In this document: in pieces, positions 1-6,789 of the stretch
Layout of the letters: each line of letters starts with the position of its first letter
Numbering within the stretch: the first letter of the stretch is position 1
Assembly: GCA_002353575.1 (NCBI GenBank)
Contig: DEJQ01000010.1
Coordinates: forward strand, 1-41,838
DNA from: Prevotellaceae bacterium UBA2744
GTDB lineage: Bacteria > Bacteroidota > Bacteroidia > Bacteroidales > Bacteroidaceae
Length of the DNA: 41,838 nucleotides
Direction of reading: 5' to 3'
The notes under the pieces: generated by a model
What the model saw: only the letters and a program-made list of their open reading frames with translations
Told to the model about the DNA's origin: nothing
The model's database searches: none
Translations under genes and position numbers: made by a program

Positions 1-391
1 GTCCAATAAAAACGGTCGTTTTTACTGGATTCCCCATACACCAATAGTGCATAGAAACACTGAGACGAAATTGTCTGGTGCTGTATGTAAATGAACTTTG
101 ATGCACATTATATATTATATATACACGTGCGGAAATAAGGGAAATTAGTAGAAAGTAAGATTTTATAACAACATTATTAACTATTAAAAACAATCAAACG
201 TATGGGAAAGAACAAAACCTTTACTTCATTCGGCAATACTTTTTGCTACAGACATTGGTAGTGCCTTTGCCTACCGTGATAAGGTTTAAGGGAATAATAA
301 AAATTGAGTATTTGAAAAAGGAAATTAAGTGTTAAATCAACACAATTTATTTATTAACAACTAATTATTAACTATTTAAATTTTTAAGCGT
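1..391. other. Intergenic leader region upstream of the MBG gene
   Basis: No convincing gene is visible. Frame 2 is open from base 2 to a TGA at 92-94 and could be the last 30 codons of a gene lying outside the window, but nothing in it is recognisable. The region is AT-rich, with an alternating AT run near 108-123. A sequence close to TTATTAACTATT(A/T)AAA, followed by CGTATG, occurs twice, ending at 204 and at 393. The second copy immediately precedes the MBG gene. A weak promoter-like match (TGCCTTTG at 262-269, preceded by TTTTG at 241-245) is one base off the Bacteroidetes consensus and has only 16 nt spacing. Confidence 0.5.
202..261 (+). CDS. Possible 19-codon leader ORF or remnant of a duplicated gene start
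   Basis: An ATG at 202 opens a 19-codon frame that ends with TAG at 259-261. Its upstream sequence closely resembles the one in front of the MBG gene start at 392, including the CGTATG that contains the start codon. This could be a translated leader peptide or the decayed 5' end of a duplicated surface-protein gene. No homology is recognised and the peptide has no signal-peptide character, so it is listed only because of the duplicated start region. Confidence 0.2.
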   Translation: MGKNKTFTSFGNTFCYRHW

Positions 392-3300
392 ATGAAGAAA
401 AATTTTCTTTTATTGCTGCTGTTGACCCTCTTGCCGTTGGCAGGTTGGGCAGACAACTACACCGTGAAGATTGGCGCTAAAGCTGCCAATATTCAGTTTG
501 GTGAAGGAACTCCAACAACAGCCAGATCAGACATGTTCATGGTGCTTGACTGGGGTGGAATTGCCGATGAAGATTACAAATCTTTTATTTTAGGTGAGAT
601 TGCAAGCAACCTGAGCGTTACTTCTGAAAGAGTGGCAGATTCACCTCTTGGTAATTATGCGTTCACTCTGTCTGTGACTGCCCCCGGTTATCAGCAAATC
701 CAGGCAACCTCCAATTATTATCGCGTTCAGGTCGAAGACGGAAGTTCATCTGGTACCTTCAAGCAGGTTAAAAATGGAGGAGAACCTTATGTCACTTCGG
801 GTGAAAAGGCCACTTCCTTAACCTATACTGGTGAAGCGCAATCTCTTCTTAGCACTCTTCCTGATGCTTACTTTGGTGTTGGCTACGCAGAAGCTCTCGT
901 TAAAGGTCTTCCCGTAGAGTTCCTAGTAGAAAAGAACGGTGAACCTGTTAGTGAATGGAGTACTAATGAGCCCAAGGCTACGGATGCAGGTACATACACT
1001 GTAAGATATCATGTTAAGGGTGATGCCAGATATACACTTTATGGAAATGAATATCATGTTGACGACATCCAAATTGCTAAGGGTACTCCAGAAATCACCA
1101 CGTTGCCTACTTTCGCTGAGAGTACGACATTCGTCGCCGGCACTCCTGTTAATCTTATCACAAATCCTGGTGAGGCCACATTAGGTGCAGAAATGATATT
1201 CCGTTATAAGAAAGATGGTGGTAATAAGTGGTCGCAGTGGTATTCGTCCAACGATAGTCGCTTTACTCGTTCGGATGCAGCTACATTCACTATTCAATAC
1301 ACCACAAGAACAACTGACAACTTGAATCAAGCTATCGCCAGCCCTTACTCAGAGCCTGTAGAGATCGTTATCGCTAAGGCTGACATTACACCTGAGCAGT
1401 TCACAGCTCCTACTGCTGCTGTTCTGACTTATGATGGTACCGAGCAGCCACTTGTAGAAGGTGCAGCCACGACCGAAATCGCTGGTACTTTCACCTATGC
1501 TACTTCTGAGGATGGTGAGACATGGTCTGAGTTTGATGCAGCTGTTCCCACAGGAAAGAATGCTAAGAAATACTTTGTAAAGTATAAGTTCACTCCTACT
1601 GCTAACTATAATGCATACGAAGCAGTAGTCGAAAATGTTGCTATTGCTCCTCTGAGCATCGTTGACGGAGAGGGTAACCTTGCCGCAAACTTTAAACTCA
1701 GTGCAGAAGACATGACTAATGCTAATGCTTCTGTTTACACAGGAACCGCCATTACGCCTACTGTCGTACTTCGATATAACGGTAAGTCCATGAGCCACAG
1801 CGTGCTGGAAGGTGGAGACTATGCAAGATCTTACAATAACAACATCAACGCTTCCGATGAGGCTGAGATTATTTTCACCGCTAAGAACAACTTTACCGGT
1901 GCGTACACTCAGAAGTTCACCATCAACAAGGCTGACATTGCTAACCTCAATGTAACTCTTGCTCAGACTGAGTATCCATATTCAGCTGCAGCCAACGAGC
2001 CTGGTGTGACCGTTAAGTTGGGTGATTATACTTTCGCTGCAGAAGACTATGCTGTAGAATATACTAACAACACGAATGCAGGTACAGCTACTGTAACTGT
2101 TACTCCCAATGTAGAAAACTTCACCGCAGCAAGTAAATCTGTAGACTTTACTATCAACAAGGCTGCTCTGACCGTGAAGGTTGCTGATGCAGAGAAGGCC
2201 TATGGTTCTGTTGATCCTACTCCTGCAGTAGAGAGCATTGAAGGCTTTGTAGGCGAAGAGACTGCAGCAGTTCTGCCCGAGGGCGCTTATTCTATTAATC
2301 GTACTGACGGCGCTGATCCTAATACTTATGCTTACAATGTTGTTGATAATGACCTTGCAAATTGTAACTATACATTTGTAAATGCTGCTCCACAGGGTGC
2401 TCTGACCATTAAGGCTGCTACGGTAATCGTCCGTGCAACTGCTGTAGAAGGCACTTATGGCGATTATACTGTTCCTGCTCTTGATCAGTCTGGATTTGAA
2501 TTTACCGCTGAGGGCTTGAAGGCAGGTCACATTATCAACGCCCTGACGTTTACAGTAACTAACGAGCAGGGTGAGGAGCAGGCTTTTGAAACTATGCTGC
2601 CCGCTGGTACTTACACAATCACTCCTTCTAACGCTACAACTGACGCAGGTTCTTATACCTTCGACTACCAGACTGCTACGCTGACGATTGCTAAGAGAGC
2701 TCTGACTCTTACTGCAGAGGATCAGAATATCGAATATGGTAACAGCGCCAATAAAGCTGTTGTATTTGAGGGTGTCAACAAGACTGTCGATGTTGATAAT
2801 CGTGTAGGTGATGATGATCTGGGTACTATTACTATCAATGTTGCTGCAGAGGCCACCTCTATTGGTACTCACGAGGATGCTATCATTCTCAGTGTTGAAG
2901 GTGAGAATGCAAACTATAATTATACGCTCGTTGCTGGCAATCTGAACATTACTGCTCCTGTTGCTGGTATCACTCTTACCGGTGCAGCTTCAGACGCACA
3001 GACCATTAGCGACTACGCTGGTCAGGAAGTGAATGTAAAGATTGACTTCTCTTCACGTAATGGCCGTACGCTCGGTGCTACTCGCAACTGGGAGAAGGAG
3101 AACTGGGTTACCATGACTCTGCCGTTCAACATCTCAGTGGCAAAGCTGTCTCAGAAGCTTGGCTATGCTATCGTGAACGTCATTGATGCAGAGCGTACCG
3201 TTGTAAGCGGAACGGGCTCAAAGTTCTATGGTAAGCTTACTATGAAGGGTGGTAACGGAAGCGACGAATATCTCGTGGCCAACAAACCGTTCTTGGTGAA

Positions 3301-3766
3301 GATAGCTGACAATATTGCAGACCTTAACGGTGGTATGATTGACTTCGGTCAGCAGACTATCGTAGCTCCTGAGGACCTTACAATCGATGCCGGTCAGGGT
3401 GCCAAGTTCGTGGGTACTTATGAATCCAAGACTGTGAATAGTGCTGACAATGCAGCTTACTGGTTCTTGTTGGGCAACCATGCAAGTTGGGCTTATATCT
3501 CAACGACATCTGAAAATAGCTGGACAATCCTCCCATTCGAGGCTTACATCGACATGAGTGTTAATCCTGGTGTTCGCAGTTTCACATTCTATGCTGAAGA
3601 ACTTGACGGTACTGTAACAGCTATTAATAGTGTTGAAGCTGACAATCTCAATAGCTCAAATCAGACTGCTGAAGGTTGGTACACACTGAATGGTGTTAAG
3701 CTTAACGGTGCTCCTACTCAGAAGGGTATCTATATTAACAATGGCAAGAAGATTGTTATAAAGTAA
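392..3766 (+). CDS. MBG-domain repeat surface protein with Prevotella-type C-terminal tail
   Basis: A 1124-residue secreted protein. It starts with a clear signal peptide (MKK, a long Leu run, then AGWA, with cleavage near residue 21). The body is a series of beta-sandwich repeats; boundaries marked by I(A/N)KA or IAKR-like strands recur near residues 228, 327, 511, 588, 673 and 766. This spacing and the YG...D/Y patterns fit MBG/Ig-like repeats, which usually act as stalks or adhesive modules. Residues of about 855-1090 form a different, probably globular beta region. The end (WYTLNGVKLN ... KGIYINNGKK) matches a tail seen on many Prevotella surface proteins and is probably recognised by the T9SS, whose core genes lie at 12248-18350. 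The substrate or ligand is unknown. A hairpin and the small RiPP-like peptide gene follow 79 nt after the stop. Confidence 0.8.
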   Translation: MKKNFLLLLLLTLLPLAGWADNYTVKIGAKAANIQFGEGTPTTARSDMFMVLDWGGIADEDYKSFILGEIASNLSVTSERVADSPLGNYAFTLSVTAPGYQQIQATSNYYRVQVEDGSSSGTFKQVKNGGEPYVTSGEKATSLTYTGEAQSLLSTLPDAYFGVGYAEALVKGLPVEFLVEKNGEPVSEWSTNEPKATDAGTYTVRYHVKGDARYTLYGNEYHVDDIQIAKGTPEITTLPTFAESTTFVAGTPVNLITNPGEATLGAEMIFRYKKDGGNKWSQWYSSNDSRFTRSDAATFTIQYTTRTTDNLNQAIASPYSEPVEIVIAKADITPEQFTAPTAAVLTYDGTEQPLVEGAATTEIAGTFTYATSEDGETWSEFDAAVPTGKNAKKYFVKYKFTPTANYNAYEAVVENVAIAPLSIVDGEGNLAANFKLSAEDMTNANASVYTGTAITPTVVLRYNGKSMSHSVLEGGDYARSYNNNINASDEAEIIFTAKNNFTGAYTQKFTINKADIANLNVTLAQTEYPYSAAANEPGVTVKLGDYTFAAEDYAVEYTNNTNAGTATVTVTPNVENFTAASKSVDFTINKAALTVKVADAEKAYGSVDPTPAVESIEGFVGEETAAVLPEGAYSINRTDGADPNTYAYNVVDNDLANCNYTFVNAAPQGALTIKAATVIVRATAVEGTYGDYTVPALDQSGFEFTAEGLKAGHIINALTFTVTNEQGEEQAFETMLPAGTYTITPSNATTDAGSYTFDYQTATLTIAKRALTLTAEDQNIEYGNSANKAVVFEGVNKTVDVDNRVGDDDLGTITINVAAEATSIGTHEDAIILSVEGENANYNYTLVAGNLNITAPVAGITLTGAASDAQTISDYAGQEVNVKIDFSSRNGRTLGATRNWEKENWVTMTLPFNISVAKLSQKLGYAIVNVIDAERTVVSGTGSKFYGKLTMKGGNGSDEYLVANKPFLVKIADNIADLNGGMIDFGQQTIVAPEDLTIDAGQGAKFVGTYESKTVNSADNAAYWFLLGNHASWAYISTTSENSWTILPFEAYIDMSVNPGVRSFTFYAEELDGTVTAINSVEADNLNSSNQTAEGWYTLNGVKLNGAPTQKGIYINNGKKIVIK

Positions 3767-3778
3767 TTTTTAATTAGT

Positions 3779-3821
3779 CAGAGCCCGCCCTCATCTACTA
3801 CAGAGCCGTGGACGGGCTCTG
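3779..3821 (+). terminator. Strong hairpin after the MBG gene, imperfect terminator
   Basis: A perfect 9-bp stem, CAGAGCCCG (3779-3787) with CGGGCTCTG (3813-3821), stands 12 nt after the MBG stop codon. It is followed by CTTTC and an A-run instead of a U-tract, so it may be a weak terminator or a 3' stabiliser that lets some transcription enter the peptide cassette. No promoter-like TAnnTTTG is visible between it and the peptide start at 3846. Confidence 0.55.
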
Positions 3822-3845
3822 CTTTCAAAAAAAATAATTATAAAG

Positions 3846-3980
3846 ATGAAAAAAATTGAATATAAGGCTCCGACCATGGAGATCATAAAGTTAGATTATA
3901 AACGTAATATATTACAAGGACTCAATCAAGTTAGTGGTGGTGATGGTGAGGAATTTGGCGGTGGTGGCGAAGGCTTCTAA
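3846..3980 (+). CDS. Candidate RiPP precursor peptide, 44 residues, Gly-rich core
   Basis: A 44-codon gene starting with ATG at 3846 (preceded by ATAAAG) and ending with TAA. The N-terminal part is leader-like: MKKIEYKAPTMEII, then an IL at residues 22-23. The C-terminal 15 residues are SGGDGEEFGGGGEGF, with nine glycines and four acidic residues. Residues 6-11 (YKAPTM) match the YxxPx(L/M) pattern that lasso-peptide RREs bind in leaders. The only Ser is S30 and the only Thr is T10. Short peptides opening with MKK-x-Y-x-x-P are, from memory, common and uncharacterised in Bacteroidales. The next genes are a PqqD-like RRE and an HprK-like kinase, which makes a modified-peptide role likely but unproven. 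There is no Cys, so lanthionine- or sactionine-type chemistry is unlikely. Confidence 0.65.
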   Translation: MKKIEYKAPTMEIIKLDYKRNILQGLNQVSGGDGEEFGGGGEGF

Positions 3981-4143
3981 ACCACTAAATCACATAGGGT
4001 GGGCATCTGAATCCCCTCAGATTTAGCTGCCTGCCTTTAAAAGTGTTAGTAAATAAAAGTCAGTCGTGACTTGGTTATGATGTTGGAATGTGTCGTGAGA
4101 TACATTCCTTCTTATTAGTAAAAAAGAAACATAAAAAGAGATT
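3981..4143 (+). promoter_or_regulatory. Structured spacer between precursor and RRE genes (three hairpins)
   Basis: Three hairpins fall in 163 nt. The first has the core ATCTGA (4005-4010) with TCAGAT (4017-4022), extended imperfectly outward to about 3996-4036 and followed by TTT; it looks like an attenuator. The second is AAGTCA (4057-4062) with TGACTT (4067-4072) around a GTCG loop. The third is GGAATGT (4085-4091) with ACATTCC (4102-4108). GTCGTGA occurs in both the second (4063-4069) and the third (4092-4098). Attenuation here would make the peptide more abundant than its modifying proteins, as is usual for RiPP operons. No TAnnTTTG promoter is visible. Confidence 0.5.
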
Positions 4144-4422
4144 ATGAAACAGAAGAAAGGATTTGTGCTACGCAATATATGCGGAGAGAATGTGATTATA
4201 GGCGAGGGAATCGAAACTATAGACTTCCGTAAGCTGATAGTCCTGAACGATACGGCGGCGTGGCTGTGGAGGCAGTCGCAGGAGATGGGTGACTTCACTA
4301 TCGACAGCCTTGCCGACAGCCTGTGCGAACACTACGATGTGAGTAGGGAGCAGGCTCGAGCCGATGTTGAGCGAATCGTGTCGGAATGGACAGCTGAGGG
4401 CTTGGTAGAAGCCGATGAATAA
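4144..4422 (+). CDS. PqqD-like RiPP recognition element protein
   Basis: A 92-residue stand-alone PqqD-family protein. The N-terminal half is beta-strand rich (FVLRNICGENVIIGEG), followed by the family hallmark LNDTAAWLW at residues 34-42 and a helical C-terminal half with an amphipathic stretch ending ...SEWTAEGLVEADE. Family knowledge: PqqD-like proteins form a winged helix-turn-helix that binds the leader of a precursor peptide and presents it to a modifying enzyme (PqqE, lasso B1 and others). It lies 163 nt after the candidate precursor and 30 nt before the kinase, so these two are its most likely partners. It is cytoplasmic. Starting at 4144 keeps the complete first strand. Confidence 0.8.
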   Translation: MKQKKGFVLRNICGENVIIGEGIETIDFRKLIVLNDTAAWLWRQSQEMGDFTIDSLADSLCEHYDVSREQARADVERIVSEWTAEGLVEADE

Positions 4423-4452
4423 TACCGTGTCAATAAGTATAACGATATAAAC

Positions 4453-5325
4453 ATGAATGAGAGATTCTATAATGTGGCAGGTCATGTGTTTTCACTGAAT
4501 GCCGGCAGACATGATAATGTCATCGGCTGCATGCAGGCCTATGAGCCATTTGCCGTAGCACCGTCGGACGCACTTGTCTTCTCGCTTCGCATAGCGGACA
4601 AGCCTTTTGCCGATGAAGGAGTTGTAGTGGAGATGCGTCAGCAGGATGAAGGACAGGAAATAGTAGTGGGCAGGCAGCAGTCGGGAACCCCGCAGTTTGA
4701 ATTCTGGCTGCACGGCAGTCGCGCAGCTGTGCTTATTACAAGTCTGGATTATCGTCAGGGTGATTTGTATCTGGAAGGCGACCACAGGTTTGGCATAAAC
4801 AACGCCCTGATGGTGATGTACGCACTTGCTACGGCAGATAAGCATACTGCATTGTTCCACTCCTCGGTGGTCGGCTGTCGGGGCCGTGGGTATATGTTCC
4901 TTGGAGTCAGCGGGACAGGCAAGAGTACTCACTCGTGTCTGTGGCTGAAGCATATCGGTGGCACAGAACTTGTGAATGACGACAATCCCGTGGTTCGCAT
5001 CCTTGACAAAGGAGAAGTTCGTGTATTCGGTTCTCCGTGGAGCGGCAAGACCCCCTGCTACCGCAATGTGAGTTATCCGCTGAGGGCGCTTGTAGATTTG
5101 CGGCAGGCTCCTGAGAATCGTATCTGGCGGCTAAATGGCATTGATGCCTATATAGCCATTGCGCTGTCCGTTTCGGGCAAGCGTTGGGAGCGGCGGCTGG
5201 CTGACGGGATTCACGAAACGGAGAATCTGCTGGCACAGATGATTCCTGTATGGCATCTGGACTGTCTGCCCGACGGCGATGCAGCCCGCCTGTGCTGTAG
5301 CACCTGTAGCGGCGGTGAATTATAG
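4453..5325 (+). CDS. HprK/PEPCK-fold kinase of the RiPP-associated type
   Basis: A 290-residue cytoplasmic kinase. A P-loop GVSGTGKST sits at residues 151-159 after the strand GYMFL, followed by an acidic NDDNPVV at 175-181 and GSPWSGKT at 193-200. These three motifs occur in the HPr kinase-like proteins found in lasso-peptide clusters. ALFHSS (133-138) just before the P-loop corresponds to the conserved His region of HPr kinases. The N-terminal 130 residues are not recognisable and may bind substrate. Related lasso kinases phosphorylate a Ser in the precursor, so the single Ser of the peptide at 3846-3980 is the obvious candidate substrate. The Cys-rich C-terminus (CCSTC, 281-285) is unusual. 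A terminator follows at 5406. An alternative is a metabolic Ser kinase unrelated to the peptide. Confidence 0.75.
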   Translation: MNERFYNVAGHVFSLNAGRHDNVIGCMQAYEPFAVAPSDALVFSLRIADKPFADEGVVVEMRQQDEGQEIVVGRQQSGTPQFEFWLHGSRAAVLITSLDYRQGDLYLEGDHRFGINNALMVMYALATADKHTALFHSSVVGCRGRGYMFLGVSGTGKSTHSCLWLKHIGGTELVNDDNPVVRILDKGEVRVFGSPWSGKTPCYRNVSYPLRALVDLRQAPENRIWRLNGIDAYIAIALSVSGKRWERRLADGIHETENLLAQMIPVWHLDCLPDGDAARLCCSTCSGGEL

Positions 5326-5405
5326 CAGGTGGGATATGGAGAAATGCTGCGGCATTAGGAATAATATGTTTTGAGAATATATCCTTGAAGTTATGGTTGT
5401 ATTTG

Positions 5406-5444
5406 GGCAGGGGGTAAGCGTGAGTTTGTCTCCTGCCGTTTTGT
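5406..5444 (+). terminator. Rho-independent terminator of the kinase operon
   Basis: GGCAGG (5406-5411) pairs with CCTGCC (5432-5437), extended inward by G-U and G-C pairs to 9 bp, and is followed by GTTTTGTT. It lies 80 nt after the kinase stop and closes the RiPP-like cassette. Confidence 0.7.
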
Positions 5445-5501
5445 TATATTTTATTTTTATTGGCTGACGTCAGACTGATTCGTGTTCGTTTAATAACATA
5501 G

Positions 5502-5537
5502 AAAAAGAGCTTCAACCGAATGGCTGAGGCTCTTTTT
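5502..5537 (-). terminator. Terminator of the MaoC-like gene, bidirectional
   Basis: AAAAAGAGC (5502-5510) pairs with GCTCTTTTT (5529-5537), with further pairing of TCA and TGA inside. T-runs are present in both orientations, so it can stop the minus-strand MaoC transcript and residual plus-strand readthrough from the kinase. Confidence 0.75.
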
Positions 5538-5567
5538 GTTGCGTATATCTTTATATGAAATATTCGT

Positions 5568-6035
5568 TTAGTTTTCGAACATATAGAGGAAGGTGGCGAT
5601 GCCTTCGAGGGCTGGCTTCTTCTCATCTTCGATGTCGAGACGGAATTTGATTTCCACCTTGGCCGTACCACGCAGGTTTGCGATGTTGTAGAGACTGCAA
5701 GTGAGCTGTACGCGCTTGCCTGCAAGAACTGGTGTGCCGAATTTCATCTTGTCCATGCCATAGTTGACAAGCATCTTGATGTTGTTTGCATCGACTACCT
5801 GACGATACAAGTATGGCAGGAGAGAGAGCGTCAGGTAACCATGTGCGATGGTTGACTTGTAGGGACTCTCGGTCTTTGCACGTTCTGTATCGACGTGTAT
5901 CCATTGGTGGTCGAGGGTGGCATCGGCAAAGAGGTTGATACGCTCCTGAGTGACTTCAATCCAATCGGATTTGCCGAGTTCCTTGCCAAGGTACGAAGCG
6001 AATTCGTCGTATGAGTTGACAGTTATCTGTGCCAT
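5568..6035 (-). CDS. MaoC-like (R)-hydratase, NodN type
   Basis: A 155-residue single hot-dog protein. The family signature is clear: FADATLDHQWIHVD at residues 36-49, where D42 and H47 are the catalytic Asp and His of MaoC/PhaJ-type enoyl-CoA hydratases, and STIAHGYLTLSLLP at 61-74. Length fits NodN-like MaoC proteins (about 150 residues). Expected reaction: reversible hydration of an enoyl-CoA or related thioester in the cytoplasm; the true substrate cannot be read from sequence. It lies downstream of rplS on the same strand, separated by a hairpin terminator. No clear promoter of its own was found, so low-level readthrough from rplS is possible. Confidence 0.85.
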   Translation of the reverse strand: MAQITVNSYDEFASYLGKELGKSDWIEVTQERINLFADATLDHQWIHVDTERAKTESPYKSTIAHGYLTLSLLPYLYRQVVDANNIKMLVNYGMDKMKFGTPVLAGKRVQLTCSLYNIANLRGTAKVEIKFRLDIEDEKKPALEGIATFLYMFEN

Positions 6036-6097
6036 AGGGATTGGTATTTAGGGTTATTGAACAAAAGTTGTCTGAATATGAACAACTGAGGGGTAGT

Positions 6098-6142
6098 AAA
6101 AAGAGGATATCCATACACTGTAATAGCGCAATGGACATCCTC
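6098..6142 (-). terminator. Rho-independent terminator of rplS
   Basis: On the minus strand GAGGAT-G-TCCAT pairs with ATGGA-T-ATCCTC (6103-6142 on the plus coordinates, one mismatch), followed by a five-T tract at 6102-6098. It ends the rplS transcript 18 nt after its stop codon. Confidence 0.75.
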
Positions 6143-6159
6143 CTATAGTGGAGTGTTGA

Positions 6160-6537
6160 TTAATCCTCCTTCTTGTTGTTTGAAAGCTTTTCCTTAATAC
6201 GTGCCTTCTTGCCTGTGAGATTGCGCAGGTAGTAGAGTTTAGCACGACGAACCTTACCAACTTTGTTGATCTCGATTGAGTCAATGTTTGGTGAGTCGAT
6301 TGGGAAAATACGTTCAACACCAATTGTTCCAGACATCTTGCGAACTGTAAAACGCTTCTTGTCGCTCTCGCCGACAATCTTGATTACTACTCCGCGATAG
6401 AGCTGGATACGTTCCTTTGAACCTTCAATGATTTTGTAGGCAACAGTAATTGTGTCACCTGCTTTGAAGTCGGGGAACTGCTTCTTTTCTGCCGGAGCCA
6501 TTGACTCCTGGGCAACTTTAATTAAATCGATAGCCAT
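6160..6537 (-). CDS. rplS: 50S ribosomal protein L19
   Basis: A 125-residue basic protein starting MAIDLIKVAQESM, with the L19 core FKAGDTITVAYKIIEG, RGVVIKIVG, RKMSGTIGVERIFPID and KVGKVRRAKLYYLRNL. L19 sits at the 30S-50S interface of the ribosome. The length is a few residues longer than E. coli L19 because of an acidic/basic C-terminal extension (KLSNNKKED). It is monocistronic, with its own promoter (6615-6645), a structured leader and a terminator, as often found for self-regulated ribosomal protein genes. Confidence 0.97.
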   Translation of the reverse strand: MAIDLIKVAQESMAPAEKKQFPDFKAGDTITVAYKIIEGSKERIQLYRGVVIKIVGESDKKRFTVRKMSGTIGVERIFPIDSPNIDSIEINKVGKVRRAKLYYLRNLTGKKARIKEKLSNNKKED

Positions 6538-6564
6538 AAATTGTTTAGTTTATGTAAATAATAA

Positions 6565-6603
6565 CGAAGCATTCCCTGACTACATGTTCAGACAGCGGCT
6601 TCG
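6565..6603 (-). promoter_or_regulatory. Hairpin in the rplS 5' leader
   Basis: In the minus-strand leader, CGAAGC and GCTTCG (plus coordinates 6598-6603 and 6565-6570) enclose a loop with a further possible CTGA/TCAG pairing. It begins within a few nt of the predicted transcription start. A ribosomal-protein autoregulatory leader is plausible; no specific Rfam family is claimed. Confidence 0.4.
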
Positions 6604-6614
6604 CAAAGCGGGTG

Positions 6615-6645
6615 CAAAGGTAAGGTAAATTGTATGAAATACAAA
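6615..6645 (-). promoter_or_regulatory. rplS promoter
   Basis: On the minus strand a TTTG -33 box (plus 6642-6645) and a perfect TACCTTTG -7 box (plus 6615-6622) are separated by 19 nt, the Bacteroidetes housekeeping spacing. The leader to the rplS start is about 70 nt. Confidence 0.8.
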
Positions 6646-6722
6646 ACAAATGGGAGTTTTTTTAAATGTCAGACCTTTTTAGGTAGTCGATGATACATTT
6701 TTGTATGATTTTGGTATATTTA

Positions 6723-6756
6723 TTTCTTTCGTATGGGAAAAAGATATGTATCTTTG
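6723..6756 (+). promoter_or_regulatory. uxuA promoter
   Basis: A perfect -7 box TATCTTTG lies at 6749-6756, with TTTC repeats at 6723-6730 as a possible -33. Transcription would begin near 6763. This rules out the upstream in-frame ATG at 6733 and fixes the uxuA start at 6790. Confidence 0.7.
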
Positions 6757-6789
6757 CACCCGAAAACGTTAACAAATAACTTGATATGT

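Noticed and set aside
1982..2872. Long minus-strand open frame of 296 codons inside the MBG gene
   Set aside because: Antisense to a clear coding sequence whose repetitive codon use creates a long open frame; it has no start signal or recognisable domain.
3846..5325. Complete lasso-peptide cluster
   Set aside because: No transglutaminase-like protease (B2) or asparagine-synthetase-like cyclase (C) is present; the Gly-rich peptide also lacks an obvious Asp/Glu ring acceptor at position 7-9 of a defined core.
6733..6789. Upstream in-frame start extending uxuA by 19 codons
   Set aside because: It overlaps the TATCTTTG promoter box and the predicted transcription start; UxuA proteins start at MEKTWRWFGKND.
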